From Lewinellaceae bacterium (GTDB lineage: Bacteria > Bacteroidota > Bacteroidia > Chitinophagales > Saprospiraceae), in the NCBI GenBank assembly GCA_020636075.1, contig JACJYO010000007.1:124001-188000 (forward strand): a stretch of DNA of 64,000 nt. The letters run 5' to 3'. The notes under the pieces were generated by a model. That model saw nothing but the letters and a program-made list of their open reading frames with translations. It was not told the DNA's origin and did no database searches. Made by a program: the position numbers and the translations under genes. Positions 9,973 through 19,694 of the stretch are shown here, piece after piece (within the stretch, counting starts at the first letter, position 1; each line of letters starts with the position of its first letter).

Positions 9973-12723
9973 TCAGGGTTGGTTCATGTCGGGTGGCAAG
10001 GTGCCGATGTGGGTTTGGCCGAGCACGATCGGGCTGAATTCGCTCACCGCATCGTCGCAATCGTGTAAAGTGCCTTCGGGGTAAATCGTGTAGAGTTCGT
10101 TCAAAATGGCAATCAGTTCATTGAGGGCCTGCTCCTGACCTTCGAGAGGGGCGCCATTAGCAGCTGCCCGGAAGGCCTCCAGCCAGTTTTTGTACCGCTG
10201 CTCAAATTCCTGCATCTGCTGAATGCCGATCCAGCAGATGCGCGGGATCAGGTGCGCCGGCAACTCGCGCCGAAGGGTATCTTCGAAAAAACGCCGAAAG
10301 TCCATGTCGGAAAAACGTGGCGTGTAGCCGGGCAAAATAACTTGCACCCGGTGGCTGTAGGGGTCGGGGGCGCCGCAGTCGAAACAATCGGGCTCGGTGC
10401 AAACCGGCAGGAAATTGTCGGTGCTGGAGCGCGGCCGAAGCAGCAGGTGCTCCACCAGGAAAAATCCTTCCTCGCTGTAGTTGTCGTTCAAAAATTGAAT
10501 AAGGTAGCGGATGGCTTCGGCGCGTTCGGCTTCTGTTTCAAAATATTCAATGCGGCGGGCGACCACATTGTCGTCTGTGCGGTCGATGATGTTGAAATAA
10601 AAACGCCCGTCGGTAGTGGTAGCCAGTTGGTAATTTTCCTCGATCACAGCGAGGCGGATGGCTATCCGGAGTTCTTCCAGCATCTCCGCGCGGGAATCAT
10701 AGCGCCGGCTGCTGCTGAGCAGGATCTTCTCCCGGTCGGTATCCACCACCCGGAAACGCATGTCGGTTTCCGTGTCGTCGTCCAGCTGTTCGTACAAGCC
10801 ATAAAAAATGGACGACAGGTTTCGGCGCAGGATGTTGGGTATTCCGGTGAGCCGGGCTACCCGGTGTTCAATCCCAGAAATGTTGGTCATTGCCGCATGT
10901 GCCGGCGCATTGGTTTGGTCGTACCAGAGCGGTTGCGCAATTGGGTCGCCTTGCTCGTCCAATTGCGGTTCGCCGGCGCTATCCACTAACACTTCATTGT
11001 AAAAATCCAGGGCCTGGGCGCGGTTACGGCTGAGCCATTCGTATTCGCGCAGAAATGCCATTTTTTCGGGCAACATGTTTGCGTCGGTCCGGCCGCGACC
11101 GCTGAGGCTGCGTTGGAGCAGGACGTACTCGTTGAAACTTTCACAAAACCGCGCCAGCAAATGATCCATCAGGCGGTTTTTACGCTGATCAAAAGGCGAC
11201 ATGCCATCCGGGCCCGGGTCATGTTCGCCCGAGGTACGCACGAGCAGATTTTCCACCTGGTCAAAATGCCCATAGGCTGTTTCCACATCCGGCAGGTCAC
11301 CTACGACCTGATGAAAATACGTTTGCCCAAGCGACGCATCGGCTTCAAAAAGCGCGCGTATCTGAGAAAGCTGGGCGAGGTAGTCGGCCATCAATTGATC
11401 GAAAAACAGCAAGTAGGCGCGGAGCTGGCGCGCCTGTGCTTGCCTGTGCTCTCGCTCAGATGCAGGCACATCGGGCACGCCGTGCTTGCCAACACCGTAA
11501 GCCCGGGGCAGATCGTGTTGAATGCTGGTGTAATCGGCTACCGGCAAAAAGCGGGGTTCCGGGAGCGGAAGATCCTTGCTGGCTTGTGCAATGGTTAAAA
11601 TTTTTGCCTGTTCAGCTGCGACAATAGCGGCATATTCGGCTTCGATCTTTTCCCGGTCTACTTCAAAAGGCAGCAGGCCTTTGAAAAACTTGAAGCGGGA
11701 ATTTTCTTCGCAAAGGTTTGGCAAGTGCCCCGCTTTCACCGGCAATACCCATTGGGCATCGTCGTCGAGGGGAGCGTCGCCGGTGGTGCTGTTGCAATAA
11801 TTGAAGTGGATCTTCCGGATGAGTTTGACTCCCGGGACATCCATGATCACCCGGATGAGATCGCTCAAACGGATTTCGGTTTTCAGCCCCGAACGGCCCA
11901 GTTCATTGTCGTCGACAAATCCCTTGCTCAACAGCGGCCCTTCGAAAATGGACTCAACCGGAATGTCGCGCTCCAGCAATTCAGTCAGGGTGCGGCGGGG
12001 GACCGGCGGGTTGAAATGTAATTGGAGGCGGTACAGCACTTCCGCATACACGCGCTCGATCACGGCTTCCGGGTGCAACTCAATGTCGCCGCAAACCCGG
12101 ATGTCGTGCATGGGCACTGTGCGGATTTCGTCCAGTTCTTCGCCAATGTTCCGGTTCGCATTGAAAACCCGCCGGACGGCGGCCCGGAGCGCTTCCTGTT
12201 TCTTTTTTCGCTTGGTTTTACTGGGCTCCTCGGTGATCGTTTCATCTTCCTGCACCAGTATATCGTAGATGCCGCGCAGGGTGATGGTTTGCTGCTTGTG
12301 GTGACTGGGGATCGGGTCGCGGGTAATTTTTGACGCGGTGCAATCGACTTTGAACTGGTGTTTGAGGTTTTCCTGTAACCAGGCGTTTTTCACGCCGGGA
12401 ATATCGAGCAGTATTTTCCGAAAATCCAGTTCGGTCACCGGTGCGCTGGGCAATGCCCGGGGGGCAGTCAGGAAGTGGCGTTTCAGGCTGTCGGGCTTTC
12501 CGTCGGCGAGCAATTCTTCCACCGGGAAATCGGTCCGGTAACCCAGGTCGGTAATGGCATAGCACAACACTTCCAGGATGGTAACGCCCGGGTCGTGGGT
12601 ATTGTAATCCGTCCACTGCCTGGCCACCTTTTCCAGGTAACGCAGGCCCGCCTGCCGCAGCCATGCATAATCCTGGCTGGGATGGTCGGCGGGTAAGTTT
12701 GGTATGGTCAGTGCGGCGGTCAT
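9973..12723 (-). CDS. large baseplate wedge protein (Afp12-like, gp6 family), cluster 1
   Basis: This 916-aa protein belongs to the large eCIS baseplate proteins related to phage gp6/protein J. Its N-terminal signature is WTDYNTHDPGVTILEVLCYA followed by ITDLGYRT, shared almost word for word with the 1409-aa protein of cluster 2. The second half has VEHLLLRPRS and then a cysteine cluster (CTEPDCFDCGAPDPYSHRV) leading to the conserved VQVILPGYTPRF. In phage and Afp structures this protein builds the wedge ring around the hub. It lies between the Afp11-like gene and the 886-aa unknown. The ATG at 12723 lies 20 bp downstream of the preceding stop. Confidence 0.85.
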   Translation of the reverse strand: MTAALTIPNLPADHPSQDYAWLRQAGLRYLEKVARQWTDYNTHDPGVTILEVLCYAITDLGYRTDFPVEELLADGKPDSLKRHFLTAPRALPSAPVTELDFRKILLDIPGVKNAWLQENLKHQFKVDCTASKITRDPIPSHHKQQTITLRGIYDILVQEDETITEEPSKTKRKKKQEALRAAVRRVFNANRNIGEELDEIRTVPMHDIRVCGDIELHPEAVIERVYAEVLYRLQLHFNPPVPRRTLTELLERDIPVESIFEGPLLSKGFVDDNELGRSGLKTEIRLSDLIRVIMDVPGVKLIRKIHFNYCNSTTGDAPLDDDAQWVLPVKAGHLPNLCEENSRFKFFKGLLPFEVDREKIEAEYAAIVAAEQAKILTIAQASKDLPLPEPRFLPVADYTSIQHDLPRAYGVGKHGVPDVPASEREHRQAQARQLRAYLLFFDQLMADYLAQLSQIRALFEADASLGQTYFHQVVGDLPDVETAYGHFDQVENLLVRTSGEHDPGPDGMSPFDQRKNRLMDHLLARFCESFNEYVLLQRSLSGRGRTDANMLPEKMAFLREYEWLSRNRAQALDFYNEVLVDSAGEPQLDEQGDPIAQPLWYDQTNAPAHAAMTNISGIEHRVARLTGIPNILRRNLSSIFYGLYEQLDDDTETDMRFRVVDTDREKILLSSSRRYDSRAEMLEELRIAIRLAVIEENYQLATTTDGRFYFNIIDRTDDNVVARRIEYFETEAERAEAIRYLIQFLNDNYSEEGFFLVEHLLLRPRSSTDNFLPVCTEPDCFDCGAPDPYSHRVQVILPGYTPRFSDMDFRRFFEDTLRRELPAHLIPRICWIGIQQMQEFEQRYKNWLEAFRAAANGAPLEGQEQALNELIAILNELYTIYPEGTLHDCDDAVSEFSPIVLGQTHIGTLPPDMNQP

Positions 12724-12743
12724 AGTAAATTTGTTATTTGATT

Positions 12744-15700
12744 TCAGACGGGTTTGGCATTTTGAATGTTGTGTTCGGGCGCCGGTACCAACAGTGCGCG
12801 GGCTTGCGTCGGGGCGGCTTCTTCGAGCGGTTCAGAGCGTTTCCCATTGGCTTGAAGGCGGAACATGTTGAAATGGCTGACGTAATCGATGTATTCCAGT
12901 TGTTCGAGCGCATAGATCAGGGCGCTGCGGAAATACCGGCCGTTGAAGGTTACCAGGTTCTGGTTTGCATTGGCCCAGGGGGATAGCATGCGGTTGATAT
13001 CGGCGTTCAGTTGCTGCCGGAGGATGCCGAAATCCAGTTTGTCCTCCTCCCGGAAGGCAACTTTGAAATCCAGTAAAAGCTGCTCGTACAATGGATTTTG
13101 CACGTGCACATCGATCACTCCCGGCATTTTGAATGGCAATATCCATTGCCGGATTGCATCCAGCAGGTAGAGCGAAACGCGGGGTTCCAGGGGGTTGTCA
13201 GCCGTGTAGTGCCGGTAATCGGGGATAACCACCAGGGTTACATGGCCCGGCGCAACTGCACTATCGGGCGCGCAATGGCTGATGCATTTTACCTGAAATA
13301 CTTCCGGGAATTGTTCCAGCACCAACCGCTCGTAGTCCCAAATACTCACCGCCCGTTGTTTGTGCCGGAGGCGTTCAGCCACCCGGGTGTAGAAATTAGT
13401 ATCCTGTTCCTGCGGGCGCCCGCCAAAGGAGGCATAGGGTTGGGCAACTTTTTTTACCCGCGCATCCTGAATGGTCAGTTTGCTGATCGTGCCCGGGGCC
13501 AGTGCCTGAACCAAGTGGTTCGGACTATTGCCTGCATCGGCAAACCGGGCGGTCAGACCTTGCGCCTGTACGTCCAGTATCCGGCAAATGGCATCCGGAT
13601 TGTTTTGGACCGTTGCGCGCAGCCAGATAAACCCGGGCTCCATCAGGGTGTTATCCGTACTGGCAGCCGATGGAATCATCAGGCGTATTAGGTTTGAGGT
13701 AAGCAGGCCATTGGTGCGGTCGGCAAGGAGGTGTTCGGCTTCCAGGGGCAACCAGGCATTGCCGGCAAGTACGCTCCAGGTGACTTTTTCAACTGCTTTT
13801 TCCGGATTTGCACTGCCTTCAAGCACTTGAAAAAACAAATTGAGTGTTTGACGGGGCTGGAGGTTTTGCAAGCCCAGGTACAAGTTGCCTTGTGCCTCCG
13901 GTGCCGGGAGGAGTCGAACGGCTGAAGCGTTGTTGCGCATTAAAACGCCGTGCGTTTCGCACTGCCCAAACGCATCGATATGGAAAAACTGCACCGAACG
14001 TTTTCGGAATTTGGTCAGGGCGTCCGACCCATTGCTGAGCGGCTCGGTAGCGGTTGCTGCTTTGTAGGACAGGCTAAAATCGGACAGTTGGGGTTTAAAG
14101 TTGGCATTTTGCGCCGTTTGGTTTTTAATCTGGAGTGTGAGGCGAATCCCATCGAATGGCGATTTTTCCAAAAAAAAGGTCTCAATCACTTTTGTAATCA
14201 GCTGATAACTGTCGGCCAGGCGAACAAGCTTGGTGTTTGCCGAAATAGTGAGCGCCAATTGGCCGGTTTTTACCGCCAGTGGGAGATACGTTTTCGGTGC
14301 GGCCACCAGCGGGGTTTTAACCTGGAAATACGGTTTGATCAAAACAGCAATCTGGGGCGCTGGCGGGATGGTGATGGTTTGCTTCAGCGGGTCGGAGGAG
14401 CCAGAGTCGGCCTGGAACAGGCGGACCGGGGTATAGCTGCCGCTCAAATTGCCGGAGATCACCCGGATATCGGCAGCGTATTGGTCGTCGTCAGAATCGT
14501 TTTTTACAATGGCTAGGGGAATTTTTTCCATGCCAAACCCGAGTCCGGCAACACTCCCAATGCCGGTGGATGTGCTTTTTGGTGCGTTTTGCCAGTGCAG
14601 GTTAAGTTTAATCTGTTGCAGGGGCTTGGAAAAAACTTCTTCGGAATCGATGAAAAACTGTGAACCCGAATGAGGTTGTTTGTCTCCGAATGGCGCGAAA
14701 GATCTTTTGGGGTCGAGCGGGCCTTCCGAGCTCAGGAGCTCAACATTTTTGAAATTATCCACCTCCACTTCCAGGGCCAGCGCTTCAACTTGAAGGTTCC
14801 CGAGTGCTTCCAGATACGGCGCAGCTTTTTCCGGCTCGAACAGAATGCGGAGCAGAGGTTCGTGGGTATTGAAATTGCCCGCATGGATTTCAGGGTCGTA
14901 GGGCACGATGGCCTCCATGGAGTTGGTAAGCGTTTGGACTTCAACCGGCCAGATCGTACTGCCGGAATTGGTGCGCACCTTGCCGCCGCTGGCGCTCAGC
15001 GGTCCTATCCAGCCTTTTTCTCCGGTAGCAAAAACCTGCATGGCATCGGCGGCACTATCCAAAGCCGGGACAATCCGGTCCAAGGTGAACAGCAGGCGAA
15101 TCGTTCGTTCTCCACCGCTCAGGCGCAGAATGGGTGCGGCAACGGCCATGCCGACCGGGGCTGTTGGGTGGCCACTGCTACCCATGGCCGGCCAGGAAAA
15201 AGGTTGCGCAGCGGGGGGCTCGCCCTGACCATCAGCGGTATTTGCCTGGCTGGCCACGTGCAGTTTTCCGTTTTCAAACAAAACCGTGCGCAAGTGTTCG
15301 ATTTTAGCGCGATTGAGCACGCTGTCTTCCGTCAGTTGGTAATAAAGCGGTTTGCCCGTATCGTCTTTGCCCGCATTGAGGCGCGTGCCTTTTGGGAGTA
15401 GAACTTCCGTAGCATTTTTGGCCAGTTCAAAAACGAGATGCACCTGGTCGGGCTGAGGTTTGCGGCGACGGATTTGCAGCACTTTTTCGTAGTAATATTC
15501 CAAATGCCGCTGCGTGAGCGTGTTGAGTCGCTCTTGTGCGTAGCCGAACAAATGCAAAAAGCAAAGGAACAGGGCAAAGTGCGGCTCGGTATCGGGCATC
15601 GCTTCCAGCTCGGCAAGCGTTTTTCCCTGGCTGTTTTCCAAAAATCCCTGCCAGTTGCCGGTAACGCGGTTGTCGGCTGAAAAATATTCCAGGTCGGCTG

Positions 15701-15845
15701 CGTAATTGTAGCTGAAACGCAGCAAATCCTCGACCGAACGCTCATCGACCCGGAAAAATGCGGGATCCAATGCCCGGGGCAGGCGTTGGGTTTGCGATTG
15801 ACCGCTGTGTTGTAACGGATGTTCGTGCCGGCTATTTTCGCTCAT
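12744..15845 (-). CDS. baseplate wedge protein (Afp11-like, gp6/protein J family), cluster 1
   Basis: A 1033-aa baseplate component. The diagnostic block lies in the last ~230 residues: PYASFGGRPQEQDTNFYTRV, then ERLRHKQRAVSIWDYERLVL and FPEVFQVKCISH, with LVVIPDY and a gp6-like C-terminal fold after it. The N-terminal half (RHLEYYYEKVLQ, VHLVFELAKNATEVLLPKGT) matches the 1693-aa cluster 2 protein. The ATG overlaps the stop of the gp25-like gene as ATGA, an overlap kept exactly in cluster 2, which argues for translational coupling of these two baseplate parts. It is missing the long C-terminal extension seen in its cluster 2 paralogue. Confidence 0.87.
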   Translation of the reverse strand: MSENSRHEHPLQHSGQSQTQRLPRALDPAFFRVDERSVEDLLRFSYNYAADLEYFSADNRVTGNWQGFLENSQGKTLAELEAMPDTEPHFALFLCFLHLFGYAQERLNTLTQRHLEYYYEKVLQIRRRKPQPDQVHLVFELAKNATEVLLPKGTRLNAGKDDTGKPLYYQLTEDSVLNRAKIEHLRTVLFENGKLHVASQANTADGQGEPPAAQPFSWPAMGSSGHPTAPVGMAVAAPILRLSGGERTIRLLFTLDRIVPALDSAADAMQVFATGEKGWIGPLSASGGKVRTNSGSTIWPVEVQTLTNSMEAIVPYDPEIHAGNFNTHEPLLRILFEPEKAAPYLEALGNLQVEALALEVEVDNFKNVELLSSEGPLDPKRSFAPFGDKQPHSGSQFFIDSEEVFSKPLQQIKLNLHWQNAPKSTSTGIGSVAGLGFGMEKIPLAIVKNDSDDDQYAADIRVISGNLSGSYTPVRLFQADSGSSDPLKQTITIPPAPQIAVLIKPYFQVKTPLVAAPKTYLPLAVKTGQLALTISANTKLVRLADSYQLITKVIETFFLEKSPFDGIRLTLQIKNQTAQNANFKPQLSDFSLSYKAATATEPLSNGSDALTKFRKRSVQFFHIDAFGQCETHGVLMRNNASAVRLLPAPEAQGNLYLGLQNLQPRQTLNLFFQVLEGSANPEKAVEKVTWSVLAGNAWLPLEAEHLLADRTNGLLTSNLIRLMIPSAASTDNTLMEPGFIWLRATVQNNPDAICRILDVQAQGLTARFADAGNSPNHLVQALAPGTISKLTIQDARVKKVAQPYASFGGRPQEQDTNFYTRVAERLRHKQRAVSIWDYERLVLEQFPEVFQVKCISHCAPDSAVAPGHVTLVVIPDYRHYTADNPLEPRVSLYLLDAIRQWILPFKMPGVIDVHVQNPLYEQLLLDFKVAFREEDKLDFGILRQQLNADINRMLSPWANANQNLVTFNGRYFRSALIYALEQLEYIDYVSHFNMFRLQANGKRSEPLEEAAPTQARALLVPAPEHNIQNAKPV

Positions 15846-16258
15846 GAAGTTTGGGGGTTAGAGGCTTCATTGATGTAAAATGGAAATACGAGGTTGAACC
15901 GGGAGTTCGAAGTGTAGACGGTGTAATCGATGTCGATCAGAATGAGTCCGTCGTTGTTGCTGTCGGCCAGGATTTCAACGGAATCCGGCCTGATCCGGGG
16001 CTCATGGTAGAAAATTGCATTTCGAACCAGTTCTGCGATATAGGTTTTAAAAGTTGTGGTCAGCGATTCAAACACCAACTCATCCAGATTGCAGCCAAAA
16101 TCCGGCCGCATGATGCGTTCGCCCAGGCGGGTAGCAAGCAGGATGCGCAAGCTTTGGCGGATATCGTCTTCCGCTTCGACAAGCTGCACACTGCGACCAT
16201 CCTGCCCAAACTCCGGAGGAAAGCTCCAGCCACGACCGAGAAAATCCAGTTTTTCCAT
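15842..16258 (-). CDS. gp25-like baseplate protein (Afp9-like), cluster 1
   Basis: This 138-aa protein has the gp25/lysozyme-like baseplate fold found in every contractile system: FLGRGWSFPPEF at the start, LLATRLGERIMRPDFGCNLDELVFE in the middle, then EPRIRPDSVEI and a beta-rich C-terminus. In contractile tails it initiates sheath polymerisation from the baseplate. I chose the ATG at 16258 (MEKLDFLGRGW) rather than the longer frame to 16291, because it aligns with the cluster 2 start and does not overlap the PAAR gene. It is translationally coupled to the Afp11-like gene by ATGA. Confidence 0.9.
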   Translation of the reverse strand: MEKLDFLGRGWSFPPEFGQDGRSVQLVEAEDDIRQSLRILLATRLGERIMRPDFGCNLDELVFESLTTTFKTYIAELVRNAIFYHEPRIRPDSVEILADSNNDGLILIDIDYTVYTSNSRFNLVFPFYINEASNPQTS

Positions 16259-16280
16259 GATTTCTGATTTCAGTTTTTTT

Positions 16281-16574
16281 CTAACCGCCAATAATTACGG
16301 TTGGGCATCCGGCCAAAATGATCCGGCCCGAAGCCGTGGTGTCACCCATGCGTGCTGCCGGCATGCCGCCGATGAAAACGGTGGCCGAGCCTTTGGCGAT
16401 CATATCGGGCGGCGGTACCACCCAGCCCGGCGGCGGCGTTACCATGTCGAACGCGCGTGCCGCCGGCAAACCGCCGATAAGCACCGTTGTGCACCCGGGC
16501 GGGAGGATAGGCAACGGCGGCCCGACCGGTGGGACGGACGTGTGTAAATCGGTGATTCGTGCAGCAGGTGGCAT
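16281..16574 (-). CDS. PAAR-domain spike tip (Afp10-like), cluster 1
   Basis: A 97-aa PAAR-repeat protein that should cap the spike trimer and form the sharp, metal-stabilised tip. Typical repeats are MPPAARITDLHTS, CTTVLIGGLPAARAFD, SATVFIGGMPAARMGD and CPTVIIGG. The ATG at 16574 is preferred to the upstream TTG at 16580, because MPPAARITDLH then aligns with MGKPAARLGDMH of cluster 2. It carries no C-terminal effector extension, so cargo is not fused to the tip here. It lies between the spike and gp25-like genes, as in most eCIS clusters. Confidence 0.93.
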   Translation of the reverse strand: MPPAARITDLHTSVPPVGPPLPILPPGCTTVLIGGLPAARAFDMVTPPPGWVVPPPDMIAKGSATVFIGGMPAARMGDTTASGRIILAGCPTVIIGG

Positions 16575-16592
16575 AAGCAAATTGGTTACGGA

Positions 16593-18269
16593 TCAATTAA
16601 TTTTTACAATGCTTCCTTTCAGGGTCGCCATGGCGCCTCCGGAGAGTTCGGCATTGGCAGCGGCTTTTAGAGTTAGGTTGCCATTGGTCTGGATGGTGAT
16701 TCCGGAGGTGGTGAACTCAATTTTATTCCCGTTTTCATCTTCCAGTTTCAGCATGCGCCCCTGATCGTCGAGCAGTAGCGTTTTTCCGGCCGGGGTGCTG
16801 AGTGTGAGTGCTTTCTTGTCATCGTCGAAGAGCAACTCAATCCCGCTGCGGCTTACGAAACCCTTCAAATTGTTGTCATCGTCGGTGGGCAGGGGGGCGG
16901 GCTTATCGGGACTGTGCAGCATGCCGAGCACGACGGCGTCGTTGGGGTCGTCATTCAGGAAACCCACGATGACTTCGTCGCCAATTTCGGGGCGAAAAAA
17001 GGCGCCCCGTTGGTTGCCGGCGTCGAGGCTGGCCTGCCTGGCCCAAATGCCCTGGCTGCCTTCGGTGAGCATAGGCAGGTGCACCCGGATCCGATCAGCG
17101 CTGTCGGGGTCGCCACCCAACTGGGTGACCAGGCCGGTCACCAGCCCGTTTACGCCTCCAAAGCGCCCGGCGGCTGGCAGGGGTTGAATGTCGTAGGTGG
17201 CGGCAAACGGCTCCGGGTTAAGACCCAGTTGAACATGCGCATGCCAGTTGCCGCCGGATATTTCGTGTGTCACACCGGAAATGAACGCCTTGCCGTTGAA
17301 CTGATTCCCCACACCATGCAACTGGAGCAGATTGCCCGGTTGGGTAAGGTGATTGCCCTGGATCACGATTTTTCCCCGGGTTCTGGCCATGCGCTGGCGC
17401 AGAAGTTGGGCATTTGCCCAGATTTGCAAATCATCCGTTTTGCCGCGTCCGGCGTGCCGGAGTATGGCTTCGCCAGCTTCGATAGCGGCGGCTTGAGTAT
17501 GGCCATCCGTTTGCCCGGATGGTGGTAAATCCGGTTCGGTGCTTTCCGATTCGGCCATTTCCTGGTTGATGAAATCCCAGGCAGTGGCTTTGATCACTTC
17601 AGGTTGCTGACGCGCATCGGTTTCCAGATCGAGTTCGATGATGGATCCGCCAAATACGGGGGCAACCACGGGATCTTGCTCCAGATTGGGTGGAGCAATT
17701 GAAACGGAATCGGCATTGGCTATGCAAACCATGCCGTTGGCCTCGGCGCGTACTTGCAGGAAATCCCAGTCGGTGAGGTCGTACTGCACAATTTCCTGGC
17801 GAACGGTGGCACTTGCCTGTACGGCAGGGTTGAGGTCATATTCCCGGAGTATGCTCTCCATGGCTTGGCTGTCTTTCAAATCGTGGAAACAGCGGCTGCG
17901 GCGGTTGAGGGTCATTCGGAAAGCCGGGTGTTTGCATTCCAGCACTAACAGGAATTGCGACTCCCGTACCCGAATGCTGTGCTTGACGATGATGCCTTTG
18001 AAAATGGATTTTTCTATGCTGTGGTAGCCGGCCAGGATCTCAATTGATTTTCCCACATTAAAAATGTCCAGGTTGCTGGTTGGAAAATCCTGCATAGCGG
18101 GTTCGCCGTCATAGATGACCAGCCTGGCAGTCGGTACGCGATTTGTTTCTGCATACACGGACACTGCATTGAGCCTTACTGTTCCCGGAATAACGTTATC
18201 ATCGACCTTAACGGTGAGGGTTACCAGGTCGGGATTTCGATCAGTCGGTATGACAAATTGTGCATTCAT
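16593..18269 (-). CDS. VgrG-like hub/spike protein (Afp8-like, gp27-gp5 fusion), cluster 1
   Basis: A 558-aa hub and spike protein. Residues ~1-340 form the gp27-like hub region (LRLNAVSVYAE style start, then KSIEILAGYHSIEKSIFKGI and QYDLTDWDFLQVRAEANGM). An OB-fold gp5-like domain follows at about 375-460 (DSADRIRVHLPM, GAFFRPEIGDEVIVGFLNDD, VVLGMLHS). The C-terminus is a short beta-helix-like needle (LRIEFTTSG-type repeats ending GSIVKIN). No lysozyme or effector domain is present. It trimerises on the tube end and carries the PAAR tip encoded next. The ATG at 18269 follows the upstream stop by 2 bp. Confidence 0.92.
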   Translation of the reverse strand: MNAQFVIPTDRNPDLVTLTVKVDDNVIPGTVRLNAVSVYAETNRVPTARLVIYDGEPAMQDFPTSNLDIFNVGKSIEILAGYHSIEKSIFKGIIVKHSIRVRESQFLLVLECKHPAFRMTLNRRSRCFHDLKDSQAMESILREYDLNPAVQASATVRQEIVQYDLTDWDFLQVRAEANGMVCIANADSVSIAPPNLEQDPVVAPVFGGSIIELDLETDARQQPEVIKATAWDFINQEMAESESTEPDLPPSGQTDGHTQAAAIEAGEAILRHAGRGKTDDLQIWANAQLLRQRMARTRGKIVIQGNHLTQPGNLLQLHGVGNQFNGKAFISGVTHEISGGNWHAHVQLGLNPEPFAATYDIQPLPAAGRFGGVNGLVTGLVTQLGGDPDSADRIRVHLPMLTEGSQGIWARQASLDAGNQRGAFFRPEIGDEVIVGFLNDDPNDAVVLGMLHSPDKPAPLPTDDDNNLKGFVSRSGIELLFDDDKKALTLSTPAGKTLLLDDQGRMLKLEDENGNKIEFTTSGITIQTNGNLTLKAAANAELSGGAMATLKGSIVKIN

Positions 18270-18271
18270 TT

Positions 18272-18970
18272 TTATCCTTTTTCCAGGGGCGGGTATTGCA
18301 GGCTGCTGCCTGTTTCCAGTTTGCGGAAATTAACCAGGCCATTGGCTTTGGCTACCGCTAAATAGTATTTGGAGTCACCATAGATCTTCGAAGTCAGGTA
18401 TGGCAGATGTTCATCTTCCGGAACGGTACGGACGTGGGTAACATCGGGCGACTTTTCATTTTTTTTCGATTCTTTTAATTTGACATCGGCAAACTCGGTG
18501 AAACTGCACCGGGCAGTTGCCCGGAGGGGTGTTCCGTCCGGCTTGAAAAGCTTGTAGGTAATTTGCAGGTCGGAAAGCCGGCAGGCCGAAGGGAAGGTCC
18601 CCCAGGTTAGTTTGAGGTATACCGGTTGGTGCTTGTCGCCATCAAACTCAAGAAGTTTTTTGAGCTTGTCTATATCCGCCGTAATCCCCTTTTCTGATGG
18701 CAGCGCACCTGGTATGGCGCCGGTCCGGTCAAATACCAATTCAATATCAAAGGATTTGGGTTTGTGCCTGTAGTAAGTGAGTGTGGAGGGTACGTCGCCC
18801 GGCGTTATTTGTTCGACATACTCCACGCCATGGCTAAGTGTGAATGTTTCCGGGTTTACCATTACCGTAAGGCGCAAATCCTTTTTCTCGGTATCATCAT
18901 TGCACTCCGGGTCTGGGAATGCCCGGATTTGCAGTTTCTCAAGTGTTCCTTTGCTTTCAATATCTGGCAT
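18272..18970 (-). CDS. CIS tube/baseplate adaptor with LysM-like C-terminus (Afp7-like), cluster 1
   Basis: A 232-aa protein of the Afp7/Pvc7 type that links the tube to the spike hub. The body (TVMVNPETFTLSHGVEYVEQ, YRHKPKSFDIELVFDRTG, LKLTWGTFPSACRLSDLQITY) matches its paralogue at 45590-46291. The last ~45 residues form a LysM-like segment (DEHLPYLTSKIYGDSKYYLA). It sits between the DUF5908 gene and the spike gene, with gaps of 3 and 2 bp, so it is surely in the operon. Confidence 0.88.
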   Translation of the reverse strand: MPDIESKGTLEKLQIRAFPDPECNDDTEKKDLRLTVMVNPETFTLSHGVEYVEQITPGDVPSTLTYYRHKPKSFDIELVFDRTGAIPGALPSEKGITADIDKLKKLLEFDGDKHQPVYLKLTWGTFPSACRLSDLQITYKLFKPDGTPLRATARCSFTEFADVKLKESKKNEKSPDVTHVRTVPEDEHLPYLTSKIYGDSKYYLAVAKANGLVNFRKLETGSSLQYPPLEKG

Positions 18971-18973
18971 GGC

Positions 18974-19156
18974 TCAGCGTTCTTTTTTCAAGCGAAAAAC
19001 TTCCAGGGTTTGTTCAAGTGCCGCTTTCAGGATCTGCTCTCGTTGCAAGACCGAAAGCTGCCCGGTATGCTTGCCTGGTCTGGCGGTGTTTTCGGAAGAT
19101 TGCCGGGAATCGTCTATACTGACGCGGATCACCAATTCTTTTATTTCGACTGGCAT
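18974..19156 (-). CDS. small DUF5908 protein, cluster 1
   Basis: A 60-aa protein of the DUF5908 type found in Bacteroidota eCIS clusters. It starts MPVEIKELVIRVSIDD and ends QTLEVFRLKKER. The longer open frame running to 19447 overlaps the tube gene; the ATG at 19156 is chosen because it aligns exactly with MPVHINEIVIRANI of cluster 2 (46294-46470). The C-terminal half is a predicted amphipathic helix (REQILKAALEQTLEVFRLKKE). The function of the family is not established; its constant place between tube and Afp7-like genes points to a small tube or baseplate assembly part. Confidence 0.85.
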   Translation of the reverse strand: MPVEIKELVIRVSIDDSRQSSENTARPGKHTGQLSVLQREQILKAALEQTLEVFRLKKER

Positions 19157-19185
19157 ACTGTGTTCGGATTTTGAAAAAATTAAAC

Positions 19186-19689
19186 TTAAAAACCGATACT
19201 GCCGTCCAGTTCGATCGGAATGTCGACGGATAACAGCGGTGGTAGCAGGGGTTTGAAATACCGGTATTTCAATTCCAGGGTTTCGATGGCCAGTTGGTTT
19301 TGTTCGGCGTTGAATTCCGAAACCGACCATTTTACCGGATAGGCGCCGATGACGTTCCAGGTGCGCAAGGGCACATGTTCCGGACCGAGCAAATTGACCA
19401 GCAGATCGGCAGGCTGGATATTGAAATTGATCAATGCGTCCAGGCACCAGTTGGTCAGCGGAGACGGCATGGGCCGCATGCCCCGTTTGAGCACCAGGTT
19501 TGCGTAGCTTTGCCGTCCGGGCAGGCTATGCGTAAAACGGTTTTCCCCGCCTTCAGCCAGGGTTTCGGTATTGATGCTGACTTCCAACCCGGTGACCGAC
19601 TGGAATGCCATATCAATTGGCGTGGCCAGCAGCGGGTTGATGAACGAAACGACAAAATGAAATCCCGGCGTTGGATTGATAATATCCAT
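19186..19689 (-). CDS. inner tube protein 2 (gp19-like, Afp5-like), cluster 1
   Basis: A 167-aa gp19/Hcp-like tube protein: PGFHFVVSFINP, MAFQSVTGLEVSINTETLAE, YANLVLKRGM, ending NQLAIETLELKYRYFKPL. In Afp/PVC the minor tube proteins form the first rings next to the hub. The ATG at 19689 (MDIINPTPGFHF) is preferred; a TTG at 19698 would overlap the stop of the first tube gene as TTGA and cannot be excluded. It is longer than the first tube protein by a C-terminal tail, as is the cluster 2 copy. Confidence 0.9.
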   Translation of the reverse strand: MDIINPTPGFHFVVSFINPLLATPIDMAFQSVTGLEVSINTETLAEGGENRFTHSLPGRQSYANLVLKRGMRPMPSPLTNWCLDALINFNIQPADLLVNLLGPEHVPLRTWNVIGAYPVKWSVSEFNAEQNQLAIETLELKYRYFKPLLPPLLSVDIPIELDGSIGF

Positions 19690-19694
19690 AGCGT

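Noticed and set aside
18974..19447. 157-codon reading of the DUF5908 gene
   Set aside because: The additional N-terminal part overlaps the tube gene and has no counterpart in cluster 2; the ATG at 19156 fits.
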